Source: an uncultured Prevotellaceae bacterium
GTDB lineage: Bacteria > Bacteroidota > Bacteroidia > Bacteroidales > Bacteroidaceae
Reading direction: 5' to 3'
NCBI GenBank assembly: GCA_946415645.1
Contig: CAMKTJ010000026.1
Coordinates: 1-35,439 of the forward strand
Length of the DNA: 35,439 nt
The first letter of the stretch is position 1. Each line of letters opens with the position of its first letter. The notes below the pieces were generated by a model. The model did not search any database and was not told the DNA's origin. It worked only from the letters and a program-made list of their open reading frames with translations. Of this stretch, positions 9,765-17,775 are shown in pieces. Position numbers and translations under genes: made by a program.

Positions 9765-12700
9765 TTACAAGCTCCAGTCTTCCTGAGTCTTGCGGATATA
9801 GCTCTGGTAACGACGCTTAGCAGCAGCCTTACATGCATCGTAAAGCTCCTGAGCCTCTGCGGGGGCAGCCTTCTTCAGAGAGAGGAAACGAACCTCGCCC
9901 TCGAGGAAGTCCTGGAACTTATCCCAATCGGGCTCCTTGCTATCCAACTGGAAGGGGTTCTTACCCTCTTCTGCCAGAGCAGGATTGTTACGCCACAACT
10001 GCCAGTAACCACACTCAACAGCCTTAGCCTCCTCAGCCTGGCTCTTACCCATACCGCCCTTGGCCTTCAGACCGTGGTTGATACAGGGAGCGTAAGCGAT
10101 GATGATGGAAGGTCCGTGCCATGCCTCAGCCTCGCGGATAGCCTTGAGGGTCTGTGCGTGGTCAGCGCCCATAGCAATCTGAGCTACATATACATAACCG
10201 TAGGTGGTAGCAATCATACCCAGATCCTTCTTGCGGATGCGCTTACCCTGAGCAGCGAACTGAGCGATAGCACCAAGAGGAGTAGCCTTAGAAGCCTGAC
10301 CACCAGTGTTAGAGTAAACCTCAGTATCGAGCACGAGGATGTTGACATCTTCACCAGAAGCAATCACGTGGTCGAGACCGCCGTAACCGATATCGTAAGA
10401 AGCACCGTCACCACCGATGATCCACTGTGAACGCTTAACGAGGTAGTGTGAAAGCTCAGAGAGCTGCTTGCAAGTTGGGCAACCAGCCTCACGACCTGCC
10501 TGGATAGCTGGAGCGAGCTTAGCAGCAGCAGCCTTTGAAGCCTCTGCATTGTCCTTGCCTGCAATCCACTCCTCAGCAGCTGCCTTGAACTCAGCTGGAG
10601 TGTCATCCTTAGCGATAAGCTCCTGAAGGAGAGTTACGATACGAGCACGCATCTTCTTGTTTGCGATTGTCATACCGAGACCGAACTCACAGAAGTCCTC
10701 GAAGAGTGAGTTAGCCCATGCTGGACCCTGACCCTTCTCGTTCTTAGTGTAAGGAGTTGATGGGATAGAACCTGAGTAGATTGAAGAACAACCTGTTGCG
10801 TTAGCTACCATCTCGCGGTCGCCGAACAACTGAGAAATCAACTTAACGTATGGAGTCTCACCACAACCAGAGCAAGCACCTGAGAACTCGAACAATGGAG
10901 TAGCGAACTGGCTCATACGTGGGTTAGAAGTAACGTCAACAAGATCTTGCTTAGACTTAACGTTCTTTACGCAGTAGTTCCAGTTGTTAGCCTCCTTAAC
11001 AGCGTCCTCTGATGATGGGTCGAATGGAACCATCTTCAAAGCCTCTGCATCCTTCTTAGGACATACGTCAACACAGTTACCGCAGCCCAAGCAGTCCATA
11101 ACGCCTACCTGAATACGGAACTTCATGCCCTTGAATGCAGCAGGAGCCTTCATCTCAAGAGATGCGCCGTTTACGCCAGCAGCCTCCTCGTCGGTCATAA
11201 CGAATGGACGGATACAAGCGTGAGGACAAACGTATGCACAAGAGTTACACTGTGCACAAGTCTCAGCATTCCATACAGGAACAAGACCAGATACACCGCG
11301 CTTCTCGTATGCAGCAGTTCCCTGCTCCCAAGTACCATCCTCGATGCCCTTGTATGCAGAAACTGGAAGCAAGTCGCCAGCCTGTGCGTTGATAGGACGA
11401 ACGATGTTAGTGATGTACTCAGGCTCGTCGCGCTTAACTGGCTCGTCATCTGGAAGAGATGCCCATGCTGGGTCAACAGCCAATGTCTGGTACTCACCAC
11501 CGCGGTCAACAGCAGCGTAGTTCATGTTTACAACATCCTCACCCTTCTTGCCGTAAGACTTAACGATAGCCTTCTTCATCTGCTCTACTGCCAACTCAAC
11601 GGGGATAACCTCGGTGATGCGGAAGAATGCAGACTGCAGGATGGTATTGGTACGGTTACCCAGACCAATTTCCTGAGCAATCTTGGTAGCGTTGATATAG
11701 TAAACAGTAATATTCTTCTGGGCGAAGTACTTCTTTACGCTGTTGGGCAAGAAGTTAACCAGTTCCTCACCATCGAAGATAGTGTTCAGCAGGAACTGAC
11801 CGTTCTGACGAAGACCACGCAGTACATCGTACATACGCAGATAAGCCTGAACGTGGCAAGCCACGAAGTTAGGAGTCTTAATCTGGTAAGTAGAACGGAT
11901 GGGGGTATCACCGAAACGCAAGTGAGAGCAGGTGAAACCACCGGACTTCTTAGAGTCGTAAGAGAAGTATGCCTGGCAATACTTGTTGGTATTGTCACCG
12001 ATAATCTTAACAGAGTTCTTGTTAGCACCTACGGTACCATCGGCACCCAGACCGAAGAACTTAGCCTCGAAGATACCCTCGCCACCAAGAGCCATCTCCT
12101 CCTTAGCGGGCAGAGAGGTGAAGGTGAGGTCATCAACGATACCTACGGTGAAGTGGTTCTTAGGCTCGGGCAACTCCAGGTTCTCGTAAACGCTGAGAAT
12201 CATGGTAGGAGTTACGTCGGCAGAACCCAGACCATAACGGCCACCTACGATAACGGGAGCATTCTGCTTGCCGTAGAATGCGTCCTTAACGTCGAGCAAC
12301 AGAGGCTCGCCATTGCTTCCGGGCTCCTTGGTACGGTCCAGAACAGCAATACGCTTGCATGAAGCGGGAACAGCTTTCAACAGGTGATCTACACTGAAGG
12401 GACGATACAGGTGAACGCTAACCAGACCATACTTCTTGCCATGAGCATTTGCATAGTCGATAGCCTCGCGAGCAGCCTCGGTACCAGAACCCATCATGAT
12501 GATAACCTGCTCGGCATCCTCAGCACCGTAGTAGCTGAAGAGTTCATACTTACGACCGGTACGCTCAGAGATAGCAGCCATGTACTTCTCTACGATAGCG
12601 GGAACAGCATCGTAGTAACGGTTGCAGCTTTCGCGATGAGCGAAGAAAGTCTCGGGGTTCTCGGCCATACCCTTAGCCTGAGGATGCTCAGGTGAGAGAC

Positions 12701-13325
12701 AACGGGCACGGAACTCGCTGAGAGCCTTCTGGTTTACAAGGTCGCGAACATCATCATCCTCGATAAGCTCAACCTTCTGGTACTCGTGAGAAGTACGGAA
12801 ACCGTCGAAGAAGTTAATGAAAGGAACGCGAGCCTCGAGAGCTGCCAAGTGAGCTACAGCAGAGAGGTCCATAACCTCCTGAACAGAACCCTCGGCCAGC
12901 ATAGCGAAACCGGTCTGACGGCAAGCCATAACATCGCTATGGTCACCGAAAATACACAATGAATGAGTGGCTACGGTACGAGCTGATACGTGGAATACAG
13001 AAGGAAGCAGCTCGCCGGCAATCTTGTACATATTAGGGATCATCAACAGAAGACCCTGAGATGCAGTGAAAGTGGTAGTGAGAGCACCAGCCTGCAGAGA
13101 ACCGTGAACAGCACCTGCTGCACCAGCCTCAGACTGCATCTCCTGTACCATTACTGTGTCGCCGAAGAGGTTCTTACGCCCCTGAGCGGCCCACTCGTCA
13201 ACATGCTCCGCCATGGGAGATGAAGGAGTGATGGGATAGATAGCAGCAACCTCGCTGAACATGTAGGCAACATGTCCTGCACAGGTGTTACCATCCCATG
13301 TCACAAATTTCTTTTCTTTTGCCAT
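9765..13325 (-). CDS. nifJ: pyruvate:ferredoxin (flavodoxin) oxidoreductase
   Basis: Cytoplasmic homodimeric PFOR that converts pyruvate and CoA to acetyl-CoA and CO2 and reduces ferredoxin or flavodoxin, a central reaction in anaerobic Bacteroidota. The single 1,186-aa chain is the normal full-length fused form. The N-terminal pyruvate-binding/transketolase-like region has YPITPSSPMAE near residue 30. Two [4Fe-4S] motifs follow, CAQCNSCAYVCP near 687-698 and CLGCGNCVDVCP near 745-756. Further on are CSGCGETPY near 817, TGCSS near 845 and the thiamine diphosphate motif GDGASYDIGYGG near 975, giving the third cluster and cofactor site. No good TAnnTTTG promoter was seen in the 72-bp gap upstream. 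Proline codons are odd: residues about 615-955 use CCA, while both flanks use CCC/CCT, suggesting recombination (see findings). Confidence 0.97.
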   Translation of the reverse strand: MAKEKKFVTWDGNTCAGHVAYMFSEVAAIYPITPSSPMAEHVDEWAAQGRKNLFGDTVMVQEMQSEAGAAGAVHGSLQAGALTTTFTASQGLLLMIPNMYKIAGELLPSVFHVSARTVATHSLCIFGDHSDVMACRQTGFAMLAEGSVQEVMDLSAVAHLAALEARVPFINFFDGFRTSHEYQKVELIEDDDVRDLVNQKALSEFRARCLSPEHPQAKGMAENPETFFAHRESCNRYYDAVPAIVEKYMAAISERTGRKYELFSYYGAEDAEQVIIMMGSGTEAAREAIDYANAHGKKYGLVSVHLYRPFSVDHLLKAVPASCKRIAVLDRTKEPGSNGEPLLLDVKDAFYGKQNAPVIVGGRYGLGSADVTPTMILSVYENLELPEPKNHFTVGIVDDLTFTSLPAKEEMALGGEGIFEAKFFGLGADGTVGANKNSVKIIGDNTNKYCQAYFSYDSKKSGGFTCSHLRFGDTPIRSTYQIKTPNFVACHVQAYLRMYDVLRGLRQNGQFLLNTIFDGEELVNFLPNSVKKYFAQKNITVYYINATKIAQEIGLGNRTNTILQSAFFRITEVIPVELAVEQMKKAIVKSYGKKGEDVVNMNYAAVDRGGEYQTLAVDPAWASLPDDEPVKRDEPEYITNIVRPINAQAGDLLPVSAYKGIEDGTWEQGTAAYEKRGVSGLVPVWNAETCAQCNSCAYVCPHACIRPFVMTDEEAAGVNGASLEMKAPAAFKGMKFRIQVGVMDCLGCGNCVDVCPKKDAEALKMVPFDPSSEDAVKEANNWNYCVKNVKSKQDLVDVTSNPRMSQFATPLFEFSGACSGCGETPYVKLISQLFGDREMVANATGCSSIYSGSIPSTPYTKNEKGQGPAWANSLFEDFCEFGLGMTIANKKMRARIVTLLQELIAKDDTPAEFKAAAEEWIAGKDNAEASKAAAAKLAPAIQAGREAGCPTCKQLSELSHYLVKRSQWIIGGDGASYDIGYGGLDHVIASGEDVNILVLDTEVYSNTGGQASKATPLGAIAQFAAQGKRIRKKDLGMIATTYGYVYVAQIAMGADHAQTLKAIREAEAWHGPSIIIAYAPCINHGLKAKGGMGKSQAEEAKAVECGYWQLWRNNPALAEEGKNPFQLDSKEPDWDKFQDFLEGEVRFLSLKKAAPAEAQELYDACKAAAKRRYQSYIRKTQEDWSL

Positions 13326-13368
13326 AATAAATTGTTAGTTATATAAAATTCTTTATCCTAATTATCCG

Positions 13369-13400
13369 AATTTGAATTTTGCTTTTTGAATTTTGAATTA
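13369..13400. repeat. GAATTTT-type AT-rich tandem repeat
   Basis: Degenerate repeats of TTTGAATTTT lie between nifJ and the ATPase gene. The repeat includes the sequence read as the TAA stop of the ATPase gene (13398-13400, minus strand), so it forms the 3' end of that CDS. Confidence 0.55.
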
Positions 13401-14579
13401 GTACAGGAACCCATAAACCCAAATAGGAATCTCCTGCTCGGCACCCTCGGCAATATTAGAGAGGGCATACAAGACATCGGTATTCTTACGCTTGGGATGT
13501 TCCAGGCAGATACGGAAGCGCTGCTTACCATCAACGATAAACGTGCTGCTTCTGTCACCGGCCTCTACCTTATGACGGCCCCAGAGTGCATTCTGGAAGA
13601 AGGTCTCCATCAAGGTCTCCTCTTCGGTCTTACCAGGTGTCATCGCATACATCAGGTTGGTGTTATGCAGATACAGGCCAGAGGGTTTCTTGGGGAATTC
13701 CTCACCATGACGATATATCATATTCAGCAATCTGGCATCGCTTAGGTACTTGATGTAATTCATCACCGTAGCACGACTGGTCTGCATATCGCTAGCCAAC
13801 TGACTAACATTAGGAGCACCTGTTCCACCTGTTGCCAACAGATACAATAGCTTCTTTATCTTGCTGAGATACTTCAGGTCTATCTGCTTGATGAGAAGGA
13901 TATCCACCTCTATCATCATGTTCATGGTCTTCAGCAGATTCTCACTGAAGTTACTGTTCTCCAGGAAGAATGGATAATAACCATGATGAAGGTAATTACG
14001 GAAATGCTCCAGTGGATCTACCTTTGCCAGTACTTCCTGAGCAATACGCTCGTGGCGGTTCTGAATCTCACGGATGCTATAGGCCTTGAAGTTCTCGCCT
14101 GTCTTCAGGTTCAGATACTCGCGGAAAGAGAATCCGCGCAGGTTGTAGCTATCCACAATACCGTTCAACTCAGGATTCTCGTCCTTGAGACGCATCACAC
14201 TACTTCCTGTGAAGACAACTCGCAGGCGAGGAATACGGTTGTAAATCAAACGTAATTCATGGCTCCAGTCTGGTTGTTTAAATACTTGGTCAATAAGCAG
14301 TACCTGTCCACCAGCCTGTTGGAACTCCTGGGCAAATTGGAATAGTGTCTTTCCCTGGAAGTAGAAGTTGTTCATGTTGATGTACAGGCATCTCTTATCC
14401 CGTAAACCAAAATTCTCTTTTGCATACTGTAGCAGGAAGGTTGTTTTGCCAACACCCCTACTGCCTTTAATTCCTATCAAACGCTGCTTCCAGTCGATTT
14501 CGTCCATCAACGCTCTGCGGACAGGAGCCTGCGTATGTTCCAAAAGAAATTGGTGTATCCGAAAGAATGTCTCTAACAT
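13398..14579 (-). CDS. AAA ATPase, DUF4143-type (AAA_14 / DUF4143)
   Basis: A 393-aa protein of the large family pairing an N-terminal AAA_14 ATPase with a C-terminal DUF4143 domain; cellular role is generally unknown. Walker A is GSRGVGKTT at residues 39-47. Walker B is VLLID at 93-97, but the next residue, usually the catalytic Glu, is Gln98 (IDQVFK). The sensor-like VVFTGSS lies at 121-127. A winged-helix-like stretch (VSQLASDMQTSRATVMNYIKYL) precedes the C-terminal nuclease-like DUF4143 fold, ending IPIWVYGFLY. The start is supported by a consensus promoter 27 bp upstream, giving a very short leader that overlaps an inverted repeat. It is a single gene with its own promoter; some members are thought to act in defence or toxin-antitoxin settings, but no partner is visible here. 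Confidence 0.88.
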   Translation of the reverse strand: MLETFFRIHQFLLEHTQAPVRRALMDEIDWKQRLIGIKGSRGVGKTTFLLQYAKENFGLRDKRCLYINMNNFYFQGKTLFQFAQEFQQAGGQVLLIDQVFKQPDWSHELRLIYNRIPRLRVVFTGSSVMRLKDENPELNGIVDSYNLRGFSFREYLNLKTGENFKAYSIREIQNRHERIAQEVLAKVDPLEHFRNYLHHGYYPFFLENSNFSENLLKTMNMMIEVDILLIKQIDLKYLSKIKKLLYLLATGGTGAPNVSQLASDMQTSRATVMNYIKYLSDARLLNMIYRHGEEFPKKPSGLYLHNTNLMYAMTPGKTEEETLMETFFQNALWGRHKVEAGDRSSTFIVDGKQRFRICLEHPKRKNTDVLYALSNIAEGAEQEIPIWVYGFLY

Positions 14580-14581
14580 AC

Positions 14582-14603
14582 CCGAAATATATTATATTTT
14601 CGG
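14582..14603. promoter_or_regulatory. inverted repeat at transcription start of ATPase gene
   Basis: CCGAAATATA pairs with TATATTTTCGG with one extra T. The repeat ends 3 bp before the ATPase start codon (14579) and covers the predicted transcription start (about 14599). It could be an operator or a hairpin covering the ribosome-binding site. Confidence 0.5.
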
Positions 14604-14605
14604 TG

Positions 14606-14636
14606 CAAAGATACTTATTTTCAGTCAAATTGCAAA
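14606..14636 (-). promoter_or_regulatory. Bacteroidota sigma-70-type promoter for ATPase gene
   Basis: On the minus strand the -7 box TATCTTTG (14606-14613) matches TAnnTTTG, and a TTTG -33 box (14633-14636) sits 19 bp upstream, which is consensus spacing. Confidence 0.75.
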
Positions 14637-14666
14637 CTCTACATAACAAAAAGTGTATTTTGACCA

Positions 14667-15350
14667 TTATTTTTTGGGAAAAACGTCTATATAACGCATC
14701 TGTTTCATGATTGCGGTCTGACGTCTTAACATATAAGACGAAGGATTCTTGCTACTGAATCTCAACGGATTAGGTAATGTAGCAGCAATAAGCGCACAAT
14801 TGGCCCGAGTCAGTTCTGAAGCAGTCCTGCCGAAGTGCTGCTGCGCTACAGCTTCCGCACCATAGATACCATCGCCCATTTCTATGGAATTCAGGTAAAC
14901 CTCCATAATCCTGTGCTTACCCCAAATAATCTCTATCAGTCCTGTAAAATAGACCTCCAATCCTTTACGCACCCAACTGTGAGCAGGCCATAGGAATACA
15001 TTCTTGGCTGCTTGCTGGGATATGGTGCTGCCGCCTCTGTGACGCTTGCCTGCCCTACTCTCTTCTATGGCCTTGTTAATGGCCTTAAAGTCAAATCCAT
15101 GATGTTTCAGGTAGAGTTGATCCTCGCTGGCTATAACAGCCACAGGCATATAGATTGACATTTCATCAAGGGGCACCCAATGATGCTTCAGTCTAATCTT
15201 CTCACCGTGTGCCATCTGTTGACAGCACCTAATCACCATCAATGGGGTAACATAGACAGGCACCCACCGATAGACTATAACAGCAAGAATTGTGCTTCCG
15301 AAAAACAGAAGCACAATCCATTGCATTATCTTTTGAATCTTTTTCAACAT
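14667..15350 (-). CDS. mtgA: monofunctional biosynthetic peptidoglycan transglycosylase
   Basis: Inner-membrane glycosyltransferase family 51 enzyme that polymerises lipid II into glycan strands without a transpeptidase domain. The 227-aa length fits MtgA. There is one N-terminal membrane anchor (residues about 10-28), then the GT51 motifs: SEDQLYLKHHGFD at 75-87 with catalytic Glu76, RGGSTISQQAAKN at 105-117, and the region KHRIMEVYLNSIEMGDGIYG at 145-164 holding the second conserved Glu. The gene lies 43 bp downstream of the OmpA-like lipoprotein on the same strand; that gap holds a GC-rich repeat element. Co-transcription with the lipoprotein is plausible, both serving envelope maintenance. 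Confidence 0.95.
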   Translation of the reverse strand: MLKKIQKIMQWIVLLFFGSTILAVIVYRWVPVYVTPLMVIRCCQQMAHGEKIRLKHHWVPLDEMSIYMPVAVIASEDQLYLKHHGFDFKAINKAIEESRAGKRHRGGSTISQQAAKNVFLWPAHSWVRKGLEVYFTGLIEIIWGKHRIMEVYLNSIEMGDGIYGAEAVAQQHFGRTASELTRANCALIAATLPNPLRFSSKNPSSYMLRRQTAIMKQMRYIDVFPKK

Positions 15351-15360
15351 AATAAATCCT

Positions 15361-15391
15361 CCACTCCTTAACGGAAGGGGACGGGGGGCTT
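15361..15391. repeat. GC-rich CTCC/GGGG interspersed element
   Basis: CCACTCCTTAACGGAAGGGG followed by a G-run lies between the OmpA lipoprotein and mtgA. It is similar in make-up to the elements at 9655-9690 and 30788-30822. Confidence 0.45.
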
Positions 15392-15393
15392 TA

Positions 15394-16119
15394 TTACTTC
15401 AGTGTACCTGCGTTGGCAGCGTTAATCATTGCCTCGCTGGCATACAGATAAACCTCTACACGACGACTGGCATTAACATCCTCCTTGCCATTAGCATCAA
15501 GAATCAGGTATTCAGGATTCTCACCATAACCGATAGCGCTCTTAATCTGAGCATTGTTTACGCCGCAATTACCAGTAAGATAGTTCTTTACAGCATTAGC
15601 ACGATTCTGGCTGAGCGTCAGGTTTGTCTGCTCACTGCCATCGCTGCTGGCAAAGCCATAGATAGCAACATCACAGTCTGTATAAACGTTCAGTACGGTA
15701 GAAGCGAACTTCTGCAGAGACTGCTGTGCAGCGGGCTGCAAAGCATACTTACCAACCTTGAAAAGGATACCGTTGTCGAAAGAAACCTTTACAGCCTCTA
15801 AGCCGTTCTTGTCTGTAATGGTCTCAACCTGAGCGTTCTCAACTGCCTCAGCAGCAGCCTTAGCCTTATCCATCTTCTTACCAATCATGGCTCCTGCGGT
15901 TGTACCACCAACAACGCCAACACCAGCACCAATAGCAGCACCTAACTTAGCACCGCTTGAACCACCGGCCAAAGCACCAATAGCAGCACCTAAACCAGCG
16001 CCCAAAGCGCCACCACCTGCACCACCGATAAGACCACCTTTGGTGGTATTACTCATGTTACAACCTGATACCAACAGAGCTACAGAAAGAACTCCAACCA
16101 ATCCTTTAATACTTTTCAT
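15394..16119 (-). CDS. OmpA-family outer-membrane lipoprotein with glycine-zipper region
   Basis: A 241-aa peptidoglycan-associated lipoprotein. The signal peptide ends in lipobox LVSGC with acylated Cys20. Residues about 27-80 form a Gly/Ala-rich glycine-zipper (GGAGGGALGAGLGAAIGAL and GAAIGAGVGVVGG), typical of membrane-inserting helices. A short Ala-rich helix follows. Residues about 115-232 are an OmpA C-terminal peptidoglycan-binding domain with the family features NLTLSQNRANAVKNYL and ASRRVEVYL. It likely tethers the outer membrane to the wall. A promoter lies 50 bp upstream (-7 at 16170-16177), back to back with that of proS. Confidence 0.93.
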   Translation of the reverse strand: MKSIKGLVGVLSVALLVSGCNMSNTTKGGLIGGAGGGALGAGLGAAIGALAGGSSGAKLGAAIGAGVGVVGGTTAGAMIGKKMDKAKAAAEAVENAQVETITDKNGLEAVKVSFDNGILFKVGKYALQPAAQQSLQKFASTVLNVYTDCDVAIYGFASSDGSEQTNLTLSQNRANAVKNYLTGNCGVNNAQIKSAIGYGENPEYLILDANGKEDVNASRRVEVYLYASEAMINAANAGTLK

Positions 16120-16169
16120 TTTATTCCTTAATTTAGTTGTTACACAATTTCTTCTTTACAAAATTACCG

Positions 16170-16203
16170 CAAAGTTACACATTTTTGGAGAGAAGCATGC
16201 AAA
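16170..16203 (-). promoter_or_regulatory. promoter for OmpA-like lipoprotein gene
   Basis: Minus-strand -7 box TAACTTTG (16170-16177) matches TAnnTTTG; a TTTG -33 box lies at 16200-16203 with 22-bp spacing, slightly long. Confidence 0.65.
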
Positions 16204-16219
16204 ATCCGCGTTTTTTTCG

Positions 16220-16227
16220 TACTTTTG
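16220..16227 (+). promoter_or_regulatory. -7 box of proS operon promoter
   Basis: TACTTTTG matches TAnnTTTG exactly, 66 bp before the proS ATG. No clear -33 box was seen at the right distance. It is divergent from the lipoprotein promoter. Confidence 0.65.
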
Positions 16228-16246
16228 CATCGGTTTTAACATACTG

Positions 16247-16262
16247 TATGGTTTAAACCATA
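16247..16262. promoter_or_regulatory. perfect 16-bp palindrome in proS leader
   Basis: TATGGTTTAAACCATA is a perfect inverted repeat lying between the predicted proS transcription start (about 16234) and the ATG at 16294. Position and symmetry fit an operator for a dimeric regulator; no regulator was identified. Confidence 0.5.
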
Positions 16263-16293
16263 ATTTTCAGACAAACAAAAAAATACAAAGATA

Positions 16294-17772
16294 ATGGCAA
16301 AAGAATTGGAATTTCTCACAAAACGTAGTGAGGACTACAGCAAATGGTATAATGAGTTGGTAGTAAAAGCCGATTTGGCAGAGCAGTCTGATGTTCGTGG
16401 CTGTATGGTCATCAAGCCTTACGGTTACGCCATCTGGGAGAAGATGCAGCGTATTCTTGACGACAAGTTCAAGGAGACTGGTGTTCAGAATGCCTACTTC
16501 CCCCTGCTTATCCCCAAGAGCTTCCTCTCTAAAGAAGCTGAGCACGTAGAGGGCTTTGCCAAGGAATGTGCCGTTGTAACACACTACCGTCTGAAGACCA
16601 ACGAGACACATGACGGTGTAGTGGTTGACCCTGCAGCACGTCTGGAAGAGGAGCTCATCATCCGTCCCACTTCTGAGACTATCATCTGGAACACTTTCAA
16701 GAACTGGATTCAGAGTTATCGCGACCTGCCTCTGCTCGTTAACCAGTGGTGTAACGTTATGCGCTGGGAGATGCGTACCCGTCTCTTCCTGCGTACCAGC
16801 GAATTCCTTTGGCAGGAAGGTCACACGGCTCATGCCACTCGCGAAGAGGCTGAAGCACGTGCCCAGCAGATGCTGAAGGTGTATGCCGACTTTGCCGAGA
16901 ACTACATGGCGGTACCCGTTGTTCAGGGTGTTAAGAGTGAGACTGAGCGTTTCGCCGGTGCCCTCGACACTTATACCATCGAGGCTATGATGCAGGACGG
17001 CAAGGCGCTGCAGAGCGGTACCAGCCACTTCCTGGGTCAGAACTTCGGTAAGGCATTTGAAGTTCAGTTCCTCAACAAGGACAACAAGCCCGAATATGCA
17101 TGGGCAACCAGCTGGGGCGTCAGCACACGTCTGATGGGTGCTCTCATCATGACTCACTCTGACGATAACGGTCTGGTTTTGCCTCCTGCTTTGGCTCCTA
17201 TTCAGGTGGTCATTATTCCTATCGGCAAGCCTGCACAGATGGAGCAGCTGGATGCCAAGGCTGAGGAAATCGTCAAGAACCTGAAGGCTATGGGCGTCAG
17301 CGTCAAGTACGACAATGCCGACAACAAGCGTCCTGGCTTCAAGTTTGCCGACTACGAGCTGAAGGGTGTTCCCGTTCGTCTCGTTCTGGGTGCCCGTGAC
17401 CTGGAGCAGGGCGTTGTTGAGATTATGCGTCGTGACACTTTGGAGAAAGAGAATGTCAGCATCGATGGCATCGAGCAGTATATCAAGAACCTGTTGGATG
17501 AGATTCAGAAGAACATCTTCCAGAAGGCTAAAGCCTTCCGCGATGCTCATATCTACGAATGCGACAACTACGAGGAATTCAAGGAGCGCGTTAAGGATGG
17601 CGGCTTCTTCCTTTGCCACTGGGATGGTACTGCTGAGACCGAGGCCCAGATCAAGGAAGAGACGCAGGCTACCATACGTTGCGTACCCTTCGGTGTTGAA
17701 CAGACTCCAGGTACCGATATGGTCAGCGGCAAGCCTGCCAAGGCTCGCGTACTGATAGCAAGAAGCTACTAG
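16294..17772 (+). CDS. proS: prolyl-tRNA synthetase (archaeal/eukaryotic-like, no editing insertion)
   Basis: Cytoplasmic class II aminoacyl-tRNA synthetase that charges tRNA-Pro. At 492 aa it is the shorter archaeal/eukaryote-like form, lacking the INS editing domain of the E. coli-type enzyme. Motif 1 region is near residues 60-75; RPTSETIIW is at 124-132; motif 2 is around [20 protein letters not shown] at 157-176; and motif 3 is [19 protein letters not shown] near 273-291. An anticodon-binding domain spans about 300-410, followed by the ProRS C-terminal domain ([20 protein letters not shown]) ending in ARSY. The downstream MFS gene starts 3 bp after the stop, so the two are surely co-transcribed. 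Confidence 0.96.
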   Translation: MAKELEFLTKRSEDYSKWYNELVVKADLAEQSDVRGCMVIKPYGYAIWEKMQRILDDKFKETGVQNAYFPLLIPKSFLSKEAEHVEGFAKECAVVTHYRLKTNETHDGVVVDPAARLEEELIIRPTSETIIWNTFKNWIQSYRDLPLLVNQWCNVMRWEMRTRLFLRTSEFLWQEGHTAHATREEAEARAQQMLKVYADFAENYMAVPVVQGVKSETERFAGALDTYTIEAMMQDGKALQSGTSHFLGQNFGKAFEVQFLNKDNKPEYAWATSWGVSTRLMGALIMTHSDDNGLVLPPALAPIQVVIIPIGKPAQMEQLDAKAEEIVKNLKAMGVSVKYDNADNKRPGFKFADYELKGVPVRLVLGARDLEQGVVEIMRRDTLEKENVSIDGIEQYIKNLLDEIQKNIFQKAKAFRDAHIYECDNYEEFKERVKDGGFFLCHWDGTAETEAQIKEETQATIRCVPFGVEQTPGTDMVSGKPAKARVLIARSY

Positions 17773-17775
17773 CGT

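Noticed and set aside
11220..12362. 380-codon open frame antisense to nifJ
   Set aside because: Shadow of nifJ, whose cofactor motifs are all intact on the other strand.
16267..17619. 450-codon open frame antisense to proS
   Set aside because: Exact shadow of a highly expressed, strongly codon-biased proS; its sequence has no recognisable domain.
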